Shown piece by piece: positions 23,789 through 33,798 of a stretch of DNA of 64,000 bases. The first letter of the stretch is position 1; each line of letters opens with the position of its first letter. Both the position numbers and the translations under genes were made by a program. This DNA comes from DASUBN01 sp964584665 (GTDB lineage Bacteria; Pseudomonadota; Gammaproteobacteria; Natronospirales; REEB76), in assembly GCA_964584665.1 (NCBI GenBank), contig CAZPAO010000007.1, positions 1-64,000 on the forward strand. The letters run 5' to 3'. The notes under the pieces are model-generated. The model saw nothing but the letters and a program-made list of their open reading frames with translations, was not told the DNA's origin and did not search any database.

Positions 23789-25723
23789 TTACTGGTCGGA
23801 TTGGTCGATGTTCTTGTCGTTGACCTTCACGTCCGCCTTCTGCTTGAGATAAGCGAGATAGGCGGCGAACTCGGTGTTGCCCTCCTCGCGTGAGAGGCCA
23901 CGCAGGGCCGCGAGGCGCTGCTGCTCGGTGAGGCTCGCGGCATCGCCCGGCTTCACCGCGCTCACCACCACCACCGCTTCATCGCCCCCGCCCAGCGGCG
24001 CGCTGGCGTAGCTCTTGGCACCGGCGGCCGGCTGCGGCGCGCCGAAGGCGGCGCTCAGCACCTCGGGCGCCACGCCCTGCTGGTTGCGGCCGACGAAACC
24101 CGGCGACACCAGGCTCACGCCCGTGCCGGCAGATTTGGCCGCGGCGGCCGGATCCTGCCCCTGCTTGAGGCTGTCCAGCAGCGACGCAGCGAGCTTGGCG
24201 GTGGCCTCCGCGGCATGCTGCTGCTTCACGATGCCGGCGATCTTGTCCTTCACGGCGGCGAGCGGCATGGCTGCGCTCGGCACGTGGCCCTTCACCCGCA
24301 CCACCACCGCGTGGTTGGTGCCGAGCGGGATGGGTTCGCTGTTGTTGCCCTGGGTCAGCACCTGCTCGCTGAAGGCGGCCTTGCGCACGTCGGGGTTGGC
24401 GCCGATGCCCGCACCACCGTCGCGGGTCACGTCCTCGGCCGTCTGGATGGGCAGGTTGAGCTGCTTGCTCACCTCATCCAGGGTGTCGGGGTGCTCGTAG
24501 GCGAGGTTCGCCAACTGGTCGCCCAGTGCGTAGTACTTGTCGTCAGCCTGCTTCTTCTGGAAGTCCGCCAGGATCTGCGGCTTCACCTCGGCGAAGGGCT
24601 TCACCACTGCCGCCTGCACGCCTTCCAGCTGGATGATGTGGTAGCCGAACTGGGTGCGCACCGGACCCGCGATGTCGTTGACCTTGGCGATGCCGAACAG
24701 GGCATCCTCGAAGGGTTTCACCATGACGCCGTGGGAGACCTTGCCGAGTTCGCCGCCCTGCTTGGCGGAACCCGGGTCGTCGGAATACTGGGCCGCCAGC
24801 TTGCCGAAGTCGGCACCGCCCTGTATCTGCTTCAGGATGCCCTCGGCCTTGGCCTTGGCAGCCGCATCCACCTTGGGGTCGTCGCCGTTCACGGCGATCA
24901 GGATGTGGCGCGCGTCGCGGGTCTCGTCCTGCTTGTACTTGTCCATCTGCTGCTGGTAGACGGCCTGCAGGTCGGCGTCGCTGGGCTGCACCTGCTTCGC
25001 GAGCTGCGCCTCGTCCAGCTCCACGTAGGCGAGCGTGACCTTCTCAGGCGTCATGAACTCGGCCTGGTGGCTGGTGTAATACGCCTGGATCTCGGCATCA
25101 CTGGCCTGGGCGGCGGCGAGGAAGCGCTTGCTACTCACCAGGAGATAGGCGACGTCGCGCTGCTGGCCCTGCACTGCGGTCACCGCGGCGAACTCCGCCG
25201 GGGTGGCGATGGCGCTGTCCGTGACGGAACTCTGGAACTGGCCCACCACGATGCCCTGCCGGTCACGGCGCTCGAACTCCTCGGGGGTCATGTTCGAAGC
25301 GGCGAGCGTGGCACGGTAGGCCTGGGCGGAGAACTTACCGCCCACCTGGAAATTGGGCATCTTCTGGATGGCATCCACCAGCTGCTTGTCGCCGATGGCG
25401 TAGTGGTCCTTGGCCACCTGCTGGTTCAGCAGGGTCTCGTTGATGAGGCTGTCCAGCACCTGCTGGTGCAGCTGCTTCTCATCGATCAGCTCCGGGCGGA
25501 AGGCCTGGCCGTAGTATTGCTGCAGGCGCGCGTACTGGCCCTGGTAGGCCCGCTGGTAGTCCCCGGGGGAGATCTCGTCGCCGTTCACCACGGCGGCGGA
25601 GTTGTCCGTGGAGGCCGTGAAATAGGAGTTGATGCCCCAGAGGGCGAACGGCACCACCAGGAGCGCCAGGATGAGGCCCTTGAGCCAGTTCGGGGTTTTG
25701 TCGCGTAGTGCTTGGATGACCAT
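23789..25723 (-). CDS. ppiD: Periplasmic folding chaperone / peptidyl-prolyl isomerase PpiD
   Basis: An inner-membrane-anchored periplasmic chaperone acting near the Sec translocon. A single N-terminal transmembrane segment (residues of about 16-34, LILALLVVPFALWGI) precedes a SurA-N-like chaperone region, then a parvulin domain at about 230-365 (RDARHILIAVNG, QYSDDPGSAKQGGELG, FGYHIIQLEGV) and a C-terminal helical region. The 644-residue length is normal. It lies downstream of hupB and two tRNAs on the same strand, the order known from Pseudomonas and, without the tRNAs, from enteric bacteria. Confidence 0.94.
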   Translation of the reverse strand: MVIQALRDKTPNWLKGLILALLVVPFALWGINSYFTASTDNSAAVVNGDEISPGDYQRAYQGQYARLQQYYGQAFRPELIDEKQLHQQVLDSLINETLLNQQVAKDHYAIGDKQLVDAIQKMPNFQVGGKFSAQAYRATLAASNMTPEEFERRDRQGIVVGQFQSSVTDSAIATPAEFAAVTAVQGQQRDVAYLLVSSKRFLAAAQASDAEIQAYYTSHQAEFMTPEKVTLAYVELDEAQLAKQVQPSDADLQAVYQQQMDKYKQDETRDARHILIAVNGDDPKVDAAAKAKAEGILKQIQGGADFGKLAAQYSDDPGSAKQGGELGKVSHGVMVKPFEDALFGIAKVNDIAGPVRTQFGYHIIQLEGVQAAVVKPFAEVKPQILADFQKKQADDKYYALGDQLANLAYEHPDTLDEVSKQLNLPIQTAEDVTRDGGAGIGANPDVRKAAFSEQVLTQGNNSEPIPLGTNHAVVVRVKGHVPSAAMPLAAVKDKIAGIVKQQHAAEATAKLAASLLDSLKQGQDPAAAAKSAGTGVSLVSPGFVGRNQQGVAPEVLSAAFGAPQPAAGAKSYASAPLGGGDEAVVVVSAVKPGDAASLTEQQRLAALRGLSREEGNTEFAAYLAYLKQKADVKVNDKNIDQSDQ

Positions 25724-25770
25724 AAAGACCGACCTTCCTGAGCCCGCCGCGCGGGAGGGCCATGTGAGAA

Positions 25771-25790
25771 GGGCGCCTTGGAAGGCGCCC
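25771..25790 (-). terminator. Stem-loop downstream of the tRNA-Val / tRNA-Asp pair
   Basis: A perfect 9-bp inverted repeat (GGGCGCCTT with its complement, 2-base centre) lies between tRNA-Asp and ppiD. On the minus strand only TTCTC follows, so it would be a weak terminator. The better T-rich tail (TTTTCGTTTT) is on the plus strand, where no gene runs. It may allow partial read-through into ppiD. Confidence 0.5.
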
Positions 25791-25810
25791 TTTTCGTTTT
25801 CGAGTTCGAA

Positions 25811-25887
25811 TGGCGGAGCGGACGGGACTCGAACCCGCGACCCCCGGCGTGACAGGCCGGTATTCTAACCAGCTGAACTACCGCTCC
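25811..25887 (-). tRNA. tRNA-Asp(GTC)
   Basis: A 77-nt cloverleaf with acceptor GGAGCGG pairing with CCGCTCC, anticodon loop CTGTCAC (anticodon GTC), discriminator G and encoded CCA. It lies 8 bases downstream of tRNA-Val in the same transcript. Confidence 0.96.
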
Positions 25888-25895
25888 GCAGCGGA

Positions 25896-25971
25896 TGGTG
25901 GGTGCTGAGGGGCTCGAACCCACGACCCCCGCCGTGTAAAGGCGGTGCTCTACCAGCTGAGCTAAACACCC
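25896..25971 (-). tRNA. tRNA-Val(TAC)
   Basis: A 76-nt cloverleaf with acceptor GGGTGTT pairing with AGCACCC (one U-G pair), anticodon loop TTTACAC (anticodon TAC), discriminator A and encoded CCA. It follows hupB by 20 bases on the same strand. Confidence 0.95.
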
Positions 25972-25991
25972 CCTGGCCGGTAAAGAGCGCG

Positions 25992-26264
25992 CTAGTTTAC
26001 GGCATCCTTTAGGGCTTTGCCAGCTTTGAAGCCCGGGACTTTGCTGGCGGCGATGTGGATGGTCTGACCGGTCTGGGGATTACGGCCGGTACGGGCAGCC
26101 CGCTGTTTCACGGTGAAGGTGCCGAAACCCACGAGCACCACCTGCTCGCCCTTGACGAGCGCACTGGTGATGCCGCCGAGCACCGCCGCCACGGCGCGAT
26201 CCGCGTCCGCCTGGGAGAGCTTGGTCGATTCCGCCACTGCGTGGATAAGTTCAGCCTTGTTCAT
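25992..26264 (-). CDS. hupB: DNA-binding protein HU (beta type)
   Basis: A nucleoid-associated architectural protein, 90 residues, the exact usual length. The N-terminal helix MNKAELIHAVAE, the conserved VGFGTFTVKQRAARTGRNPQ (beta arm) and GFKAGKALKDAVN are all present. It is monocistronic between lon and the tRNA-Val/Asp pair. The AT-rich upstream region has a perfect TTGACA. The ribosome-binding segment (CAGGTAAACCAAC) is much like that of lon. Confidence 0.97.
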   Translation of the reverse strand: MNKAELIHAVAESTKLSQADADRAVAAVLGGITSALVKGEQVVLVGFGTFTVKQRAARTGRNPQTGQTIHIAASKVPGFKAGKALKDAVN

Positions 26265-26408
26265 GTTGGTTTACCTGTTGGGTTGCCTGGAACTCTTGTG
26301 GGTATCCCCGATCGGGGTCCTCTTGATACGTCACTCGCGGCCGCGATCATCGCGGCTTCTTGTCCTGACCCGGCCTGCACTCCCTGAAAGCACAGGGGGT
26401 CACGTATC

Positions 26409-26438
26409 AAGCTACCAAGCGCTGAAAAGCCATGTCAA
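26409..26438 (-). promoter_or_regulatory. Candidate hupB promoter
   Basis: A perfect -35 TTGACA (26433-26438) is followed at 18 bp by a poor -10, TAGCTT (26409-26414). An AT-rich tract (AAAAACAAAAATTTTC on the minus strand) just upstream could act as an UP element. The rest of 26265-26589 holds no gene. Confidence 0.45.
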
Positions 26439-26534
26439 CCTGAAAATTTTTGTTTTTCATGTGAAAACGGCGGCGGATGTGCATATGCGGCCGCGCCGGG
26501 ATGCGGCGGCAAGTGGTTGACGCCGTTGGATAAA

Positions 26535-26560
26535 GAGAGGCGCGCCGGGGCGCGCCTCTC
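26535..26560 (-). terminator. lon terminator
   Basis: A perfect 12-bp stem (GAGAGGCGCGCC with its complement) around a 2-base centre, followed on the minus strand by TTTAT, 30 bases after the lon stop. Confidence 0.7.
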
Positions 26561-26589
26561 ACTTTAAGTTAAACCGTCACCCCACCGGA

Positions 26590-29010
<2,421 letters not shown>

Positions 29011-29088
29011 GTTGTTTACCTGCTTGGAAGACGGTTCAATGAGGGACGCGGAACGGAGACGGCGGGAGACCGGTCATGGCCGCGGGAT

Positions 29089-30375
29089 TCACTCCCGCGA
29101 CGAGCCCGCCAGCTGCTTCTTCTCGCGCTCGTACATGATGTAGGGCTTGTTGTCGCCGTTGATGACCGACTCGTCGATCACCACCTTGGAGACGTTCTCC
29201 ATGGAAGGCAGCTCGTACATGGTATCGAGCAACACGTGCTCGAGGATGGTGCGCAGGCCGCGCGCGCCGGTCTTGCGCTCCATGGCCTTGCGCGAGGCGA
29301 AACGCAGCGCCTCGTCGCGGAACTCGAGTTCGCACCCTTCCATCTCGAAAAGTTTCTGGTACTGCTTGGTGATGGCGTTCTTGGGTTCGGTGAGGATGCG
29401 CATCAGCGCCACCTCGTCCAGCTCCTCGAGGGTCGCGACCACCGGAAGTCGGCCGACGAACTCGGGGATCAGGCCGAAACGGATCAGATCCTCCGGTTCC
29501 ACTTCGTGCAGCACTTCGCCGACGTTACGAATCTCGGACTTGCCCTTCACCTCGGCCATGAAGCCGATGCCGCTCTTCTCGGTGCGGTGGCGGATGATCT
29601 TCTCGAGGCCGGCGAATGCTCCACCGCAGATGAAGAGGATGTTGCTGGTGTCCACCTGCAGGAACTCCTGCTGGGGATGCTTGCGACCGCCCTGGGGGGG
29701 CACCGAGGCGATGGTGCCCTCGATGAGCTTCAGCAGGGCCTGCTGCACGCCCTCGCCCGACACGTCGCGGGTGATGGAGGGGTTGTCAGACTTGCGCGAG
29801 ATCTTGTCGATCTCGTCGATGTAGACGATGCCCGTCTGGGCCTTCTCCACGTCGTAGTCGCACTTCTGCAAGAGCTTCTGGATGATGTTCTCCACGTCCT
29901 CGCCGACGTAGCCGGCTTCGGTGAGCGTGGTGGCATCCGCGATGGTGAACGGCACGTTCAGGAGCCGCGCCAGCGTCTCGGCCAGCAGGGTCTTGCCCGA
30001 GCCGGTGGGGCCGATGAGCAGGATGTTGCTCTTGGCGAGTTCCACGTCGTCCTTGTTGCGGGCGCTGCGGACGTCGAGGCGCTTGTAGTGGTTGTAGACC
30101 GCGACCGAGAGGATCTTCTTGGCGCGTTCCTGGCCGATCACGTACTGGTCCAGGACGGACTTGATCTCCTGCGGGCGCGGCAGCTTGCTGCGCGAGGCCT
30201 GGGACTGCTCCTGCATCTCCTCACGGATGATGTCGTTGCACAGCTCCACGCACTCATCACATACATACACGGAGGGGCCGGCGATGAGCTTGCGCACCTC
30301 ATGCTGGCTCTTGCCGCAGAAGGAACAGTAAAGCAGCTTGCCGTCTTCGCCCTTGCCGCGCGTATCTTCCGCCAC
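29089..30375 (-). CDS. clpX: ClpX, ATPase subunit of the Clp protease
   Basis: An AAA+ unfoldase that feeds substrates to ClpP. The N-terminal four-Cys zinc finger (LYCSFCGKS ... VYVCDECVELC), Walker A GPTGSGKT, Walker B VYIDEIDKI, and the IGF-type ClpP-binding loop SGIGFMAEV are present. The 428-residue length is normal. The GTG start at 30375 has GGAGG 8 bases upstream. A compact stem-loop lies directly before this ribosome-binding site, inside the 113-base gap from clpP. Confidence 0.97.
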   Translation of the reverse strand: MAEDTRGKGEDGKLLYCSFCGKSQHEVRKLIAGPSVYVCDECVELCNDIIREEMQEQSQASRSKLPRPQEIKSVLDQYVIGQERAKKILSVAVYNHYKRLDVRSARNKDDVELAKSNILLIGPTGSGKTLLAETLARLLNVPFTIADATTLTEAGYVGEDVENIIQKLLQKCDYDVEKAQTGIVYIDEIDKISRKSDNPSITRDVSGEGVQQALLKLIEGTIASVPPQGGRKHPQQEFLQVDTSNILFICGGAFAGLEKIIRHRTEKSGIGFMAEVKGKSEIRNVGEVLHEVEPEDLIRFGLIPEFVGRLPVVATLEELDEVALMRILTEPKNAITKQYQKLFEMEGCELEFRDEALRFASRKAMERKTGARGLRTILEHVLLDTMYELPSMENVSKVVIDESVINGDNKPYIMYEREKKQLAGSSRE

Positions 30376-30393
30376 TTGTCTCGCCTCCTAGAG

Positions 30394-30410
30394 CCCCGCC
30401 GAGGGCGGGG
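30394..30410 (-). promoter_or_regulatory. Stem-loop just before the clpX ribosome-binding site
   Basis: CCCCGCC/GGCGGGG with a 3-base loop ends only about 5 bases before the GGAGG of clpX. It lacks a T-run. It could moderate clpX translation or partly terminate clpP transcripts; both are inferences. Confidence 0.4.
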
Positions 30411-30488
30411 TCTTCCGTACACTATGGGGGTAGCCTCCCCCGCCTTCAATAGTCCCGCGGCCCGCCTGGGCCGTGGCCGTCGCCGCCC

Positions 30489-31118
30489 TCAGGTCGCCGC
30501 CGCCAGGGCGGTGCGCCTGTCCAAGACCTTGTCGATGATGCCGTACTTGACCGCTTCCTCACCGCTCATGAAACGGTCCCGGTCCGTATCCTTCTGTATC
30601 GCTTCCATGGTCTGACCGGTGTGCTTGACGAAGATCTGGTTCAGCCGCTCGCGCATGTAGAGGATCTCTTTGGCCTGGATCTCGATGTCGGAGGCCTGGC
30701 CCTGGGCACCGCCATGGGGCTGGTGGATCATCACGCGCGAGTGCGGCAGCGAGTAGCGCTTGCCCTTGGCACCGGCCGCCAACAGCAGCGAGCCCATGCT
30801 GGCAGCCTGGCCGACGCAGATGGTGGAGACATCCGGCTTCACGAACTGCATGGTGTCGTAGATCGAGAGGCCGGCGGTGACCACGCCGCCCGGCGAGTTG
30901 ATGTAGACGCTGATGTCCTTGTCGGGGTTCTCCGACTCCAGGAACAGGAGCTGCGCCACCACCACGTTCGCCACGTAGTCGTCGATGGGTCCGACGATGA
31001 AGACCACCCGTTCCTTCAGCAGGCGCGAGTAGATGTCGTAGGAGCGCTCGCCGCGTGCGGTCTGCTCCACCACGATGGGTACGAGGTTGAGGGCCTTAGT
31101 TTCCTGTGCGTTGTTCAT
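30489..31118 (-). CDS. clpP: ClpP, proteolytic subunit of the Clp protease
   Basis: A serine protease forming the double-heptamer chamber that partners ClpX. The catalytic Ser107 lies in GQAASMGSLLLAAG and His132 in HSRVMIHQPHGG; the Asp is near residue 181. The 209-residue length is usual and includes a short propeptide. GGAGC precedes the ATG. It sits between tig and clpX on the same strand. Confidence 0.97.
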   Translation of the reverse strand: MNNAQETKALNLVPIVVEQTARGERSYDIYSRLLKERVVFIVGPIDDYVANVVVAQLLFLESENPDKDISVYINSPGGVVTAGLSIYDTMQFVKPDVSTICVGQAASMGSLLLAAGAKGKRYSLPHSRVMIHQPHGGAQGQASDIEIQAKEILYMRERLNQIFVKHTGQTMEAIQKDTDRDRFMSGEEAVKYGIIDKVLDRRTALAAAT

Positions 31119-31144
31119 GTTGCTCCGGTCGCAGTGTTTCTCGA

Positions 31145-32476
31145 TCAGTGATCGTGGCCTGCATGATCATGGTCGTGGTCGTGCAGGTTCATGAGTGCTT
31201 TGAAGGTAGTGGGCTTATCGGTCACCGAGGCCTTGCCCAGCAGCCAGTCCACCGCCTGCTCTTCCAGCACCAGGGTCTCGACCTGGCGCATGATGTCCGC
31301 ATTGGAACGGAAGCTGCGCACCGCCTCGGCGGGCGTGCTGTATTCGCCGGCCATGCGCTCGAGGCGCTCGTCCACGCGCTTCTGATCCACGCTGAGCTTC
31401 TGCTGGTTGATGATCTCGCCCACCAGCAGTCCCAGGCTCACGCGCTTCCCGGCCTGTTCCTCGAACAGCTCGCGGGGGAGTTCGGAAGCCTTCTTCGAGT
31501 CGCGCACGCCGATGCGCACCAACGCATCGTGGCGCAGCCGCTCGATCTCCTCGTCCACCAGCGATTTCGGCAGCTCGAGCGTGTTCGCCTTGAGCAGCGC
31601 GTCCAGCGCCTGGTCCTTTAGCTTGCGGCGGATGGTGTCATCCAGCTCGCGGCGCATGTTGTCCGCCACTTCGGAACGCAGCTTCTCGATGCCGCCTTCC
31701 TTGATGCCGAAGGTCTTGCAGAACTCGTCGTCCAGCGCCGGCAGCACCTGGCCTTCCACCGAGTGCGACGTGACCTTGAAACGGGCGGCTTTGCCGGCCA
31801 GCTCCTTGGCGTGGTAATCGTCCGGGAACTTCACGCCGAACTCGCGCGACTCACCCGGCTTGATGCCTTCCAGGCCCTGCTCGAAGTCCGGCAGCATCCG
31901 CTTCTCGCCCAGCACCACCGGCACGCGTTCGCCCTTGCCGCCCGGGAACGGCGTGCCGTCCACCGAGCCTTCGAAATCGATCAGCACGCGGTCGCCGTCC
32001 TTCGCGGCGCGCTCCACGGCTTCCCAGTCGGCGCGCTGGTGACGCAGGTTGTCCACCATGGCGTCGATATCCTCGGCGTCGACTGCGGCCACCGGGCGCT
32101 CGACCTTGATGCCTTCCACGCCCTTCAGCGTGATCTCAGGATAGACCTCGAACACCGCCGTGAACTGCAGATCCTTGCCCGGGGCGGCGTCGATGGAGTC
32201 GATGCGCGGGCCGCCGGCGGGGTTCAGCTTCTGCTGCGCCAGGGCCTCGTTGTAGCTCGACTGCAGGAGGTCGGTGACGACCTCCGAACGGATCTGGTCG
32301 CCGAAACGCTGCTTCACCACCTTGAGCGGCACCTTGCCGGGACGGAAACCGTCGACCTTGGCGCGCTTGCTCAGAGACTTCAGGCGGTCTTCCGTCTCGC
32401 GCTCAACGCGCTCAGCGGGGACCTGCACCTTCAGGCGGCGCTCTAGGCCGGCGGACTTTTCGAGAGAGACCTGCAT
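31145..32476 (-). CDS. tig: Trigger factor (ribosome-associated chaperone)
   Basis: Binds nascent chains at the ribosome exit and has a peptidyl-prolyl isomerase domain. The N-terminal ribosome-binding domain (VDGFRPGKVPLKVVKQRFG) is followed by the FKBP-type domain (DGDRVLIDFEGSVDGTPFPG) and the C-terminal arms. It is 443 residues long. The C-terminus is an unusual run of alternating His and Asp (LHDHDHDHAGHDH) that could bind divalent metal. It is the first gene of the tig-clpP-clpX-lon block; AGAGGA precedes the ATG. Confidence 0.96.
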   Translation of the reverse strand: MQVSLEKSAGLERRLKVQVPAERVERETEDRLKSLSKRAKVDGFRPGKVPLKVVKQRFGDQIRSEVVTDLLQSSYNEALAQQKLNPAGGPRIDSIDAAPGKDLQFTAVFEVYPEITLKGVEGIKVERPVAAVDAEDIDAMVDNLRHQRADWEAVERAAKDGDRVLIDFEGSVDGTPFPGGKGERVPVVLGEKRMLPDFEQGLEGIKPGESREFGVKFPDDYHAKELAGKAARFKVTSHSVEGQVLPALDDEFCKTFGIKEGGIEKLRSEVADNMRRELDDTIRRKLKDQALDALLKANTLELPKSLVDEEIERLRHDALVRIGVRDSKKASELPRELFEEQAGKRVSLGLLVGEIINQQKLSVDQKRVDERLERMAGEYSTPAEAVRSFRSNADIMRQVETLVLEEQAVDWLLGKASVTDKPTTFKALMNLHDHDHDHAGHDH

Positions 32477-32538
32477 TTGAACTCATTCCTCTGTAAGCGT
32501 TTAACGTTCTATAGCCCCGCAAGGCTGACCGAAGGCTC

Positions 32539-32623
32539 TGGTGCGAAAGGAGAGACTCGAACTCTCACGGGTTACCCCACTGGAACCTAAATCCAGCGCG
32601 TCTACCAGTTCCGCCACTTTCGC
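32539..32623 (-). tRNA. tRNA-Leu(TAG)
   Basis: An 85-nt class II tRNA with acceptor GCGAAAG/CTTTCGC, anticodon loop TTTAGGT (anticodon TAG), a long variable arm (TGGGGTAACCCG) and encoded CCA. It lies upstream of tig on the same strand and has its own promoter. Confidence 0.96.
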
Positions 32624-32675
32624 GGTCGTGGCCTCACCGGCGGGCGTCCGGCCCGGACGGGCCGATACGGACGCT

Positions 32676-32681
32676 ATTATA
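32676..32681 (-). promoter_or_regulatory. -10 element of the tRNA-Leu promoter
   Basis: A perfect TATAAT on the minus strand, followed by A and GCGTCC, a GC-rich discriminator typical of stable-RNA genes. No good -35 stands at 17 bp. The 5' end of tRNA-Leu is 53 bases downstream. Confidence 0.5.
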
Positions 32682-32820
32682 CCGGGTATGGCTGGGAACC
32701 CCGAATTTTGGCTATAAACCGGTCAAAACCGGGCCCGGAAGAGGCTAAAGCAGGTGTTTCCACCGAAAACGATATGGGGACGGACATTCTTTATGACAAG
32801 GGGCGGGAAGCGCTAGCTTC

Positions 32821-33220
32821 GAACGGGTGGGAGGGCGAGCCGCATGCGGCGAGCGCCGAGCCAGGATGGCGAGGCTGGAAGGCACCCCAGGGATGGTTAG
32901 AAGCGAGGGATGGAGCCGGCCGCAGCCCCGTCGACTCGCCAGGGATGGCAAGGCCGTTCGGCACCAGGGACAGAACGAGACCGGGAATCGAGAGATGCTT
33001 GGTGGGTCGTGTAGGGCCGACCGCAAGGCGGTCGGCGGGTGGCCAGGATGGCCGCACTGGGCTTTCGGTGAAGCAGGATGCGGAGCCGAAAGGGAACCTA
33101 CGACTCCAAAATTAGAAGATCCTCTGGTGGGCCGTGTAGAGCTCGCCGCATGCGGCGAGCGCTTCGCCAGGGATGGCGAAGCCGTTCAACGCCAGGGACG
33201 GGGAGGCATCGGGGAGGAAG
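32821..33220. repeat. Degenerate palindromic repeats and tRNA-Lys 3'-end copies
   Basis: This stretch has no convincing gene. It holds several copies of a degenerate unit: a palindrome such as CGCCGCATGCGGCG followed by GCCAGGGATGGC and GTTC..CCAGGGAC. Clear copies are at about 32836-32875, 32935-32980 (tail part), 33016-33053 and 33139-33200. Between them are direct copies of the tRNA-Lys 3' end, TGGTGGGCCGTGTAG: at 33125-33139 (exact) and 32999-33014 (one change). Overlapping open frames here are Arg/Gly-rich and look like chance. It is probably an intergenic repeat family grown beside a tRNA locus; no integrase or transposase is nearby. Confidence 0.65.
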
Positions 33221-33318
33221 AACCCTCTGGTGGGCCGTGTAGGACTTGAACCTACGACCTACTGATTAAGAGTCAGCAGCTCTACCAACTGAGCTAACGG
33301 CCCACCAGAGGGTTCTTC
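33217..33318. repeat. 21-bp inverted repeat flanking tRNA-Lys
   Basis: Arms 33217-33237 and 33298-33318 are perfect reverse complements. Six bases of each arm are the tRNA acceptor stem; the other 15 pair the 5' leader with the CCA end plus 11 bases of trailer. The precursor RNA could thus form an acceptor stem extended to about 21 bp. Such pairing of CCA is unusual and might affect end processing. Confidence 0.8.
33228..33303 (-). tRNA. tRNA-Lys(CTT)
   Basis: A 76-nt cloverleaf with acceptor GGGCCGT/ACGGCCC, anticodon loop CTCTTAA (anticodon CTT), discriminator A and encoded CCA. It is last of the Pro-Arg-His-Lys transcript. Its 3' end is copied twice in the repeat region downstream, and its flanks form a long inverted repeat. 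Confidence 0.96.
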
Positions 33319-33343
33319 AAAATTCTCAGATCAAACCGAATTT

Positions 33344-33420
33344 TGGGGTGGGCGATGGGGCTCGAACCCACGACCGCTGGAATCACAATCCAGAGCTCTA
33401 CCAGCTGAGCTACGCCCACC
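33344..33420 (-). tRNA. tRNA-His(GTG)
   Basis: A 77-nt cloverleaf with anticodon loop TTGTGAT (anticodon GTG). The extra 5' G-1 and the C73 discriminator required by histidyl-tRNA synthetase are encoded, as is CCA. It is third gene of the Pro-Arg-His-Lys transcript. Confidence 0.97.
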
Positions 33421-33459
33421 ATAGCCACTTAACCTGCGCGCGCCTGACACTGTCTGGAG

Positions 33460-33536
33460 TGGCGCGCCCGGGGAGACTCGAACTCCCAACCGCCGGCTTA
33501 GAAGGCCGGTGCTCTATCCAGTTGAGCTACGGGCGC
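33460..33536 (-). tRNA. tRNA-Arg(TCT)
   Basis: A 77-nt cloverleaf with acceptor GCGCCCG/CGGGCGC, anticodon loop CTTCTAA (anticodon TCT), discriminator G and encoded CCA. It is second gene of the tRNA transcript. Confidence 0.96.
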
Positions 33537-33575
33537 TTCGACGTCTAACTCCAAACCGGTACCAGGGTCCGTTTT

Positions 33576-33652
<77 letters not shown>

Positions 33653-33693
33653 CGCGCCACCCGCGGCAAACCACGGGCGCGTCAAAGGCGGGC

Positions 33694-33722
33694 ATGATAC
33701 GGGGAAGCCGCTCCCCGGTCAA
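33694..33722 (-). promoter_or_regulatory. Promoter of the tRNA Pro-Arg-His-Lys transcript
   Basis: The minus strand has -35 TTGACC (33717-33722), a 17-bp spacer and -10 TATCAT (33694-33699) followed by GCCCGCC, a GC-rich discriminator. The spacer is itself an imperfect inverted repeat (GGGGAGCGGCTTCCCC). It is divergent from folD. Confidence 0.7.
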
Positions 33723-33798
33723 TTTCAAGGGCTTACGGGTGGTCGCCCGGACGGACCCATGCGACAATCCGCGCCAGCGCCGGGAGCCTAAAAACCGC

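Noticed and set aside
32708..33249. Short Arg/Gly-rich open frames in the repeat region
   Set aside because: They overlap each other and the repeats, run into the tRNA-Lys gene, lack ribosome-binding sites and resemble no protein.
32998..33303. Integrated element or genomic island at tRNA-Lys
   Set aside because: Although tRNA 3'-end copies are present, only about 230 bases lie between them and no integrase, excisionase or phage gene is seen. Kept as a repeat finding, not as a mobile element.
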